DNA of 27,848 bases from CBDVBZ01 sp965372355 (GTDB lineage Bacteria; Krumholzibacteriota; Krumholzibacteriia; WVZY01), in assembly GCA_965372355.1 (NCBI GenBank), contig CBDVBZ010000036.1:1-27848 (forward strand). Reading direction: 5' to 3'. A model generated the notes under the pieces. That model was not told the DNA's origin, did not search any database, and saw nothing but the letters and a program-made list of their open reading frames with translations. The translations under genes and the position numbers were made by a program. This document shows positions 22,257 to 27,848 of this stretch, in pieces (position 1 is the stretch's first letter; each line of letters opens with the position of its first letter).

Positions 22257-23090
22257 ATGACCTGGCATGGCCAAATCAACCGGACGATCTGGGAAATCGA
22301 GACCTTACTCGAGAAGCGGCCCAAGAACCTCAAGCTGCGCTCCGAGTTCGTCAGGACCCATTTTCTTCAGCGCTTCGAATACGATCGCAGCCTTCACATC
22401 CCACGGGACGACCGGTCGTTTCTTTTCCTGCAGGAGGCCGAAGCCTCCGCGGTGCTCTTGATCCATGGGGCGCACGGAACGCCCGCCGAGCTGCGGGAAC
22501 TCGGCAGTTTTCTGTATGGAAAGGGGTATACCGTCTATTGCCCCCGGCTATCACGCTATGATCTGAAGAGCCGTTTGGTGTCCTGGGAGTCGTGGGTCAC
22601 GATGGCGGAGAACGCGTTGACCACCCTTCTGCGGTATTCACCAAGGACGTCGGTTATCGGTCTGAGCCTGGGTGGAACCGTCTCAATCGTCCTCGACCAG
22701 CTCCACCCGATCGAGAGCATGATCCTGCTGGCGCCGGCGATCCACAGCCGGCTGGGGCTCAAGGGTAGGTTCTACGCGGTGATGAGATATCTGACCCCGA
22801 CACTGTTCTACAAGATCGCGGGTTGGAGTGGAGAGGCGGTCAAGGCGATGGATCACGTCCGTACGTCCGTAAAGGAAATCAAGACTCCCACCCTGGTGCT
22901 TCAGGCTCTCGACGATCACTTGATCTCCACGCGCGGGCTCGGCAAGCTGAGGAAGTGGCTCACCGAGGACGAAAGCGAAGTCGTTATGCTGCCATACGGC
23001 TCGCACGCGCTCACCCGTGGCAAGGCGAAAGAAGAAGTCTTCGATCGCATCTACGAATTCGCGCAGAAAGTCGAATCTCTCCCCAGATAG
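22257..23090 (+). CDS. Alpha/beta hydrolase (carboxylesterase-like)
   Basis: This 277-residue protein has a helical N-terminal 50-60 residues (to about 55) before the core. The core shows LLIHGAHGTPAEL (oxyanion region, 68-79), nucleophile Ser137 in G-L-S-L-G-G, an acid in QALDDHLIS (Asp219/220) and His250 in YGSHAL. This resembles the Est30-type carboxylesterase / monoacylglycerol lipase group. The N-terminal extension is unusual for that group. No signal peptide, so cytoplasmic. Start 22257 follows the guaB stop by 9 bases. Substrate unknown. Confidence 0.85.
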   Translation: MTWHGQINRTIWEIETLLEKRPKNLKLRSEFVRTHFLQRFEYDRSLHIPRDDRSFLFLQEAEASAVLLIHGAHGTPAELRELGSFLYGKGYTVYCPRLSRYDLKSRLVSWESWVTMAENALTTLLRYSPRTSVIGLSLGGTVSIVLDQLHPIESMILLAPAIHSRLGLKGRFYAVMRYLTPTLFYKIAGWSGEAVKAMDHVRTSVKEIKTPTLVLQALDDHLISTRGLGKLRKWLTEDESEVVMLPYGSHALTRGKAKEEVFDRIYEFAQKVESLPR

Positions 23091-23141
23091 GTTTGTTGTG
23101 GGATGCTAGCGAGCACCCATTACGCCCTCGCCAGGTGAATG

Positions 23142-23236
23142 GGTCACGGCGAACGCTCGAACGGACATTACGATCGAGCGCTCCAATTGAGCCATCAGCG
23201 CGAGGGAGTCGTGAAGTGAGGGTGTTCGCCGTGACC
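23142..23236. repeat. Family-2 repeat, copy 2
   Basis: A 13-bp perfect terminal inverted repeat is present: GGTCACGGCGAAC (23142-23154) with GTTCGCCGTGACC (23224-23236). The body aligns without gaps to the copy at 19586-19686. Just outside, ACCCATT/AATGGGT (23115-23121 and 23138-23144) forms another hairpin. It lies between two genes that converge on it. Confidence 0.85.
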
Positions 23237-23259
23237 TACGTAAGGCCGACCGGAGTGTG

Positions 23260-24027
23260 TCAGTTATCGATATGGAAGTTGAATGAGCTGTCGAGTCGCT
23301 TGATCTTCCGGACCATGGCGTCCAGTTCCTCTCTCAGCTTGGGATCGCGCGACTTGAGGTACTCGGAGTACTTGTCGAGGAAACTGTTCTGGAGCGCCTT
23401 CAGCTCATTGCTGGCTTGAACGGTGTCGATCTCGCGTTCGAGATGGTATACTTCACCGGTGCTCAGCCGGTCGAGGATGTTGAAGTACTCGCCACGCATG
23501 TGGCTCAGTATCTCCACGTAACGCTCAAATCCGTTTGAGAGCTTTTCCAGGACCTCGCTGATGCCAGACGTTTTCCTGAACATCGTCTGGCTATACGTGT
23601 AGGCGAAATTGTAGTAGGTCTTTCCTCTACCCATCTGGGCTTCCTCGGAGTTGCGGAACAGCTGCATGGCGCCGGCCTGGTCTTTCGGCGGTGGCCGGAA
23701 TATCCCAATTGATATGAGCAGAAAATCGGCGTTGGTTTTGTAGATCGTGTACTTGAGTCGAACATCGCTCGAACGCTCAATTTTCGAAAAAAGATTCGCA
23801 TCGTATCGAGAGAGATACTTCTTCGCGCGGTGGTGGTAGTCCGGCTTCATGAACGAACAGAGAAGATTCGTCAGATACATATTGACGTCTTCGTCGTAGT
23901 AATCGCGATTCGAGGGGTTGCCCGTTTCCATGCGGCTGTAGAGGAGACAGTTTAGCATGAAGTAAAAGGTCGGCTCGATGTCTCGCTTGTTGTTGGGGCC
24001 AACGGAAGCATGAAGGTCATTTGACAC
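23260..24027 (-). CDS. Unrecognised helical protein
   Basis: This is a 255-residue protein that I do not recognise. It has no signal peptide or clear transmembrane helix. The sequence is rich in Tyr, Phe, Asp and charged residues and looks mostly helical (e.g. SGISEVLEKLSNGFERYVEI, TVQASNELKALQNSFLDKYS, DPKLREELDAMVRKIKRLDS). The last third may form coiled coils. GTG 24027 has only a weak ribosome site; an internal ATG at 23958 (MLNCLLY) is possible. It stands alone, with family-2 repeat copy 2 after its stop. Function not inferred. Confidence 0.6.
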   Translation of the reverse strand: MSNDLHASVGPNNKRDIEPTFYFMLNCLLYSRMETGNPSNRDYYDEDVNMYLTNLLCSFMKPDYHHRAKKYLSRYDANLFSKIERSSDVRLKYTIYKTNADFLLISIGIFRPPPKDQAGAMQLFRNSEEAQMGRGKTYYNFAYTYSQTMFRKTSGISEVLEKLSNGFERYVEILSHMRGEYFNILDRLSTGEVYHLEREIDTVQASNELKALQNSFLDKYSEYLKSRDPKLREELDAMVRKIKRLDSSFNFHIDN

Positions 24028-24321
24028 GGCTGAATCCCATCTCTGTGCGCCAAAAGCAGTTGTGCCAACTCTTTCAAGGACTCAATCTGCAAGCTTCGTG
24101 CCACGCGTCAACACGGGTGAGACCGTTGACTCATCCTGACCCACCGCGCAACCGGCCGCCCAGATCCGTTCCTGACCTCACGGGAAAGATAACGTCCGGC
24201 CCCGGTTGCCCGCAACGGTGCTGGCTTTGTAGTTATTTACGTAACACTATATGAAATATCGGGTTGCACCGTTTATGGGTGCCCTGGAGGGCCTTTGGCG
24301 ATTTTTTGGGCGCGCTGCCCT
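24028..24321. other. Non-coding region upstream of the nitrilase promoter
   Basis: No gene seen. Small hairpins: GTTGC/GCAAC (around 24206) and GCCCT/AGGGC (around 24283). The string GGCCTTTGGCGAT and a T6 run lie at 24292-24309. Confidence 0.5.
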
Positions 24322-24350
24322 TTGCAAAGCAGCACTTTTTCGGGTATAAT
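24322..24350 (+). promoter_or_regulatory. Near-consensus sigma-70-type promoter
   Basis: TTGCAA (24322-24327), a 17-base spacer, and TATAAT (24345-24350). This is the strongest promoter in the window by consensus, about 118 bases before the nitrilase TTG start. Confidence 0.7.
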
Positions 24351-24363
24351 CAATCGAGCTACA

Positions 24364-24465
24364 ATGGATAATCAACGCAATCTCTTACCAATAAATGAGT
24401 TACTAGACATCGTCTGCCTGCCAGCTCGTTTACCCAAATCGTGGATTCTTAGGACAGGAGGTTAA
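24364..24465 (+). CDS. Candidate 33-codon upstream ORF
   Basis: The ATG at 24364 lies 13 bases after the TATAAT box, so the mRNA would have a leader of only about 7 bases. The frame ends at TAA 24463-24465, 2 bases before the nitrilase start, and its last codons overlap the nitrilase ribosome site (AGGACAGGAGG). The 33-residue product (start MDNQRNLLPINELLDIVCLP, end LPKSWILRTGG) recalls a truncated excisionase-type helix-turn-helix. Could be a leader peptide or chance. Confidence 0.25.
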   Translation: MDNQRNLLPINELLDIVCLPARLPKSWILRTGG

Positions 24466-24467
24466 CA

Positions 24468-25280
24468 TTGAAAATCGGCTTCCTCCAACTGAGACCCAAA
24501 TTCGGGGCCGTCAGAGAAAACGTGCGCGCTGCAAAATCGTTGTTGGGGAACATCGAGGATGCGATCGTGGTTCTACCCGAGCTCTTCAACACGGGGTATC
24601 TCTTCCGCAGCAAAGAGGAACTTGCCCGGCTGGCCGAATCGGTCACCACGGGATACACCGTCGCGGAAATGAAGAAGCTCGCAAAAAAGAAGAACCTTAC
24701 AATCGTGTTCGGAATTGCGGAGAAGAAGGCAAGGAAGTACTACAATACCGCCGTCCTCGTCACGGGGAAGGGCACCGTGCACACCTACCAGAAGACACAT
24801 CTCTTCGATCGTGAGAAGCTGTTCTTTACCAGCGGTGAAAAGGGTTACGCCGTCCATGCGGTTGACGGCGCCAAGATCGGAATGATGGTGTGCTTCGACT
24901 GGATATATCCCGAGGTGACGCGGATTCTCGCGCTGCGCGGCGCCCAGGTCATCTGCCATCCCTCCAACCTCGTCCTGCCGTACTGCCAGGAAGCGATGCG
25001 CACACGATCGCTGGAGAACAGGGTGTTCACGGTGACCGCCAATCGCATGGGCACCGAAAAGCGCGGTACTTATTCGCTTACCTTTACCGGCAACAGCCAG
25101 ATCGTTGATCCCAAGGGTGAGGTTCTGGCAAGCGCCGGCGAGCGAAGCGAGTCGCTCAAGATCGTCGAAATCGATGTCGAAGAGGCGAACGACAAGATGG
25201 TCACGCCCAACAACGACGTGTTCAAAGACCGGAGGACCGTGCTCTACAAGCCGCTGGTCCAGAAGAAGCGCTCTGGTTGA
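24468..25280 (+). CDS. Nitrilase-superfamily amidohydrolase
   Basis: This is a 270-residue carbon-nitrogen hydrolase with the Glu-Lys-Cys triad in place: Glu38 in LPELFNTGY, Lys109 in TYQKTHLFD, and Cys142 in MVCFDWIYPEV. The size and the P-E-L-F-N-T-G-Y motif fit N-carbamoyl-putrescine/omega-amidase-like or the wider hydrolase family; the exact substrate is not readable. No glutamine-dependent synthetase is fused, so it is not an NAD synthetase. TTG 24468 follows AGGACAGGAGG. A weak hairpin (AACGG 25392-25396 with CCGTT 25404-25408, then TT) may end the transcript. Confidence 0.88.
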   Translation: MKIGFLQLRPKFGAVRENVRAAKSLLGNIEDAIVVLPELFNTGYLFRSKEELARLAESVTTGYTVAEMKKLAKKKNLTIVFGIAEKKARKYYNTAVLVTGKGTVHTYQKTHLFDREKLFFTSGEKGYAVHAVDGAKIGMMVCFDWIYPEVTRILALRGAQVICHPSNLVLPYCQEAMRTRSLENRVFTVTANRMGTEKRGTYSLTFTGNSQIVDPKGEVLASAGERSESLKIVEIDVEEANDKMVTPNNDVFKDRRTVLYKPLVQKKRSG

Positions 25281-25435
25281 TCATCGCGGTTTATTGAGCC
25301 CAAAAAGCAATCAGCGTTTCGTATCGCTCTTGCAATCTGCAAAGCGCCCTCACCCGGCAATCGTGCTGGGAACCCCAACCCAATAAAACACAACGGATAA
25401 CGCCCGTTTTCCATGCTCGGATCCCGGCGGGTCGC

Positions 25436-25450
25436 TGGCATGGTCCTTGC
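25436..25450 (+). promoter_or_regulatory. Sigma-54-type (-24/-12) promoter
   Basis: TGGCATG-GTCC-TTGC matches the -24/-12 consensus TGGCACG-N4-TTGC except for one base, and keeps the invariant GG and GC pairs at the correct spacing. The start of the following gene is about 75 bases downstream. Sigma-54 promoters need an activator ATPase, none of which is in the window. Confidence 0.55.
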
Positions 25451-25525
25451 GAATTCCCCGAGAACACTCTTCCCACATTCTGTATACGGATGAGCAACTT
25501 ACCGTTCTAGCAAGGAGTTGTGATT

Positions 25526-27334
25526 GTGAAACGCCCAAGAATGCCGGTTCTGACGTCGCCATGGAAGATTGGGTTCTTCGTCTCCCTGATGCTGGTCGTT
25601 GTGAGCGCCGGAGTCGCCTATTTCTTCATCCGTAAATCCGAGTTCTCGGGAGCCACCCCTGAGTTCACGAGCTGGAGCTCTATCGTGGAGAGTATCAGAC
25701 CGCCTGACGGTGCGGTCATCGAGTTCTGGCCGCTTCTGGCCATAGTCGGCGTTTCCACCTTGCTCGCGTATTTGTTGATTACGCGTGCGGTGCGCCAGTA
25801 CAAAGGGTTTCTGGACTCGGGATACGATTACAAGACCCTGCTGGCGTCCATCCGTGAGATCCATGACCTCGAGGACAAGAAGCGGATCGACAAACTGCGG
25901 AATCATCCCGAACTCCGCGACTTCCTGCTGGGCATTCGAGAAATGGCGGCCGCTCGCACGCGTGAGTTGGACAAACGAGAGGAATCCCTCGACCGACGGG
26001 CATCGGGCGATGATGAAGGCGAGGATCTCCGCAAACGATTGTCGCTCGAGTGCGACCGCCTGGTCGATGCCATTCAACTCTCGGGTAGCGGTGGGTTTCC
26101 GGAAACCGTCGAGCTGGCGATACCGCAGCTCCAGAGTGTCAGGCAGGCACTTGGGGTCGCGTTCGCGACCGGCCATCAGAGTGCCGGGAGTCAGCAGTTC
26201 GCCGGTGACGCCAGCCAGCTCGAGCAGATCGCCAAAGACCTCGGGGCGGGTATCGAAACGGCCAGGGAGATCGAAAGCGATCTTCGCGGGGGGGCGCCCG
26301 CGGGTGAGCTTCCTCCGACGGATACGGTGGCGATTCGTACCGAGATCGAGGGTCTCGTCAAGAAACTGACGGATATGCAAGGGATCTCGTCAGAGCTCGA
26401 GGAATTGGACGAAGAGGCCAAGAGCGTCGCGATCAACACAGCCCTCAAGGCGGGGTCGAGCGAGGGTACGCAGGCCGATCTCATCCAGCTGACCGACGAC
26501 GTCAAGGAAATCGCGACGAAGTCTGGCACGCTCTCCGGGTCCTCGATGATGCTGACAGGAGATATCACGGGTCACGTCAACGCGATCGAGGCGGAGCTCA
26601 ATCGCTTCCTCGATTCAATGGGCGCGACGTCGCAGAGATCTGAAGCAATCGAGGCAGCTGTGGGTAAGGCGTCGCGGTGGGTGGAGCAACTCGTTGTCCT
26701 TTTGAAAAAAGTCAAAGGCGCTGGCGAGGCGATGTCGGCCCGGGTGCAGCCGGGCGACAAACTCATTCTGGAAGACCCAGGGCAGCCGGATGACGGTCGG
26801 AACCTCGAGCACGCGGGGCAGCCGGATGACGGTCGGAACCTCGAGCACGCGGGGCAGCGGGAGACGGTGACAACGTCCGAACAAACGACTCAGCCTGCCG
26901 GTTCTGAACGGCTGGAGGCAAGCCCCGGCCAATTCGACGCCAACGACTACGGTTTTGAGGCGATCGAGCGTGTGAGACCCCTCTTCTCAGACGATCCTGA
27001 TGGCGCGCCGGAAGCTGCGAGGATCGAGAAGGACTCGGACGAGATGATCGCCGAGTCGCGGAGCGAAGACGGCATGTTCGCCGAGCTGTCGGACGCTGCG
27101 TCCTCCGAACGGGATGACAGCGTCGGTCACAATGCTCTCCCGGAACAGGAACTCAAATCCGCCGAGACTCCGCGTGCGGCGACACCGGGTGGTTCGTTGG
27201 AGTTGGAGGGAAACGTGATCGATCTGCCGCCGGTGGTTCAGCAGACGGACGCGCCCGATCTGGATGTCAATGACGATGTGGTCGACCTTTATACGCTCGG
27301 AGCGGTTGACTACGACCCAGCTGTTCACAACTAG
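25526..27334 (+). CDS. Membrane protein with chemoreceptor-like (MCP-type) signalling tip
   Basis: This is a 602-residue protein. TM1 is at about 14-34 and TM2 at about 66-88, with only ~30 residues between, so there is no periplasmic sensor domain. A helical cytoplasmic part follows. At about 295-335 the sequence AKSVAINTALKAG ..(spacer).. LIQLTDDVKEIATKS parallels the methyl-accepting chemotaxis tip (NLLALNAAIEAARAG..VVADEVRKLAERS), but degenerate. The last ~180 residues are an acidic, low-complexity tail with a 12-residue tandem repeat. GTG 25526 is chosen since AAGGAG lies 8 bases upstream; GTG 25520 would be too close. Function is inferred as a divergent array or scaffold protein. The downstream gene is HPt-like, which supports this. 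Confidence 0.6.
   Translation: MKRPRMPVLTSPWKIGFFVSLMLVVVSAGVAYFFIRKSEFSGATPEFTSWSSIVESIRPPDGAVIEFWPLLAIVGVSTLLAYLLITRAVRQYKGFLDSGYDYKTLLASIREIHDLEDKKRIDKLRNHPELRDFLLGIREMAAARTRELDKREESLDRRASGDDEGEDLRKRLSLECDRLVDAIQLSGSGGFPETVELAIPQLQSVRQALGVAFATGHQSAGSQQFAGDASQLEQIAKDLGAGIETAREIESDLRGGAPAGELPPTDTVAIRTEIEGLVKKLTDMQGISSELEELDEEAKSVAINTALKAGSSEGTQADLIQLTDDVKEIATKSGTLSGSSMMLTGDITGHVNAIEAELNRFLDSMGATSQRSEAIEAAVGKASRWVEQLVVLLKKVKGAGEAMSARVQPGDKLILEDPGQPDDGRNLEHAGQPDDGRNLEHAGQRETVTTSEQTTQPAGSERLEASPGQFDANDYGFEAIERVRPLFSDDPDGAPEAARIEKDSDEMIAESRSEDGMFAELSDAASSERDDSVGHNALPEQELKSAETPRAATPGGSLELEGNVIDLPPVVQQTDAPDLDVNDDVVDLYTLGAVDYDPAVHN
26781..26852 (+). repeat. 36-bp in-frame tandem repeat, two units
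   Basis: Two identical 36-bp units (26781-26816 and 26817-26852) encode GQPDDGRNLEHA twice. A short third start (ggcagcgg) follows. In-frame, so it lengthens the acidic tail. Confidence 0.85.
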
Positions 27335-27354
27335 CCGCCGTAGGACAAGGACCG

Positions 27355-27848
27355 ATGACAAAGAAAACGGATTCCACCACACTATTCCTGTCGCAGATCG
27401 GCAGTCACACCGAAGAGATGGCGAGATTGCTCGCCGTCGGTACAAGAGAGCCGATTGCTGACGACGACGCACAACGAGCCGTCCGTTGCACGAGTATGCT
27501 GTCCAAAAGCGCGTCTCTCCTGGAGCTGGAGGGTCTGTCCACGTGCCTTTGTGCATACCAGCAGCTGCTCGAGTTCTACGTGGACAAGCGGTTGTGCTGG
27601 GACGAAAAAATCGCGCAGCTCACGTCGGAGCTGATCGAGATGGAAGACGCGTGGATCACGGACGGCGAAGGGCAGCGCGGGTCAAAACTGGCCTCCGTAT
27701 TCTCAACTGAGCAGCTGGCCGCCGTGGTCAATGAAATGGAGGCCATCCAGCTCCTCGCCGAGGCCAGCGCGCCGGAGCAGGCACCCGGGATGGAGAAATC
27801 CCCGACCGGGTTCGAGACGGGCGAGCCGCGGGACGCACCGGCCGACGA
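27355..27848 (+). CDS. HPt-like protein, truncated by the window end
   Basis: The frame is open from ATG 27355 to the window edge (about 164 codons seen), with AAGGA upstream. It follows the MCP-like gene by 20 bases. The helical stretch around residues 40-75 (QRAVRCTSMLSKSASLLELE then GLSTCLCAYQQLLE) fits the phosphotransfer (HPt) pattern where CheA or FrzE-type proteins have H-T-L-K-G-S-A-G-L-L-G-L, but the phospho-accepting His is Ser here and the Lys-Gly pair is changed. The rest is an acidic linker. A large CheA-like kinase could continue past the edge. Confidence 0.45.
   Translation, partial: MTKKTDSTTLFLSQIGSHTEEMARLLAVGTREPIADDDAQRAVRCTSMLSKSASLLELEGLSTCLCAYQQLLEFYVDKRLCWDEKIAQLTSELIEMEDAWITDGEGQRGSKLASVFSTEQLAAVVNEMEAIQLLAEASAPEQAPGMEKSPTGFETGEPRDAPAD

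Noticed and set aside
21492..22274. 260-residue minus-strand frame
   Set aside because: It lies opposite guaB, whose motifs are complete; shadow.
1..27848. CRISPR arrays or complete tRNA genes
   Set aside because: No regularly spaced direct repeats and no cloverleaf beyond the tmRNA-like ends were seen.

Overview
The window is GC-rich, densely coded DNA from what looks like a Gram-negative bacterium. Three proteins start with lipoprotein signal peptides, there is a cleaved-signal sulfatase, and one promoter matches the sigma-54 consensus. I cannot name the organism. The mix of lipoproteins with FN3 or propeller domains, a small histone-fold protein and many genes that hit only broad families suggests an uncultured FCB-type or deltaproteobacterium-like lineage; this is inference. 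Most of the window is ordinary housekeeping genes in short operons, separated by intergenic regions rich in structured repeats.

Layout. 1-3.8 kb is a decayed island. It has a tmRNA-3'-end-like site at the left edge, a type I arylsulfatase, the C-terminal part of a large serine recombinase, and a second tmRNA 3'-end-like remnant at 3786-3890. Next come a BtuF-like metal/cobalamin-binding protein (minus), uvrC, a propeller lipoprotein, an M24 aminopeptidase (minus), a PHP phosphoesterase, a stand-alone RibD-type reductase (minus), a DsrE-like sulfur-relay protein and a Rho-N-domain basic protein (minus). A compact run (unknown lipoprotein, cysteine-less alkyltransferase-like protein, YbeD-like protein) follows, then a 543-bp non-coding region with a strongly structured RNA candidate. 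A catalytic O6-methylguanine methyltransferase and a metzincin-like lipoprotein (minus) come next.

16.3-19.6 kb looks like one operon (trxB, folE, a nifS/iscS-type desulfurase, an MTH1187-type thiamine-binding protein) behind a good sigma-70 promoter. Then come dcd, a 62-residue bacterial histone-fold protein with its own promoter and terminator, and guaB followed by an alpha/beta hydrolase. An unrecognised helical protein (minus) and a nitrilase-superfamily amidohydrolase behind a near-consensus promoter follow. The right edge holds a membrane protein with a degenerate chemoreceptor-like signalling tip under a sigma-54-type promoter, then an HPt-like protein cut by the window end. These last two may belong to a divergent chemosensory system.

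Two dispersed repeat families stand out. Family 1 (four copies at 4.8, 11.3, 14.1 and 16.2 kb) is built from a recurring CCTTCCAGGACAGGC unit and nested inverted repeats. Family 2 (two copies at 19.6 and 23.1 kb) is about 97-101 bp, closed by terminal inverted repeats that show compensatory changes between copies. The observations most worth following are the histone, the 13957-14071 RNA, the two repeat families and the right-edge chemosensory-like locus.
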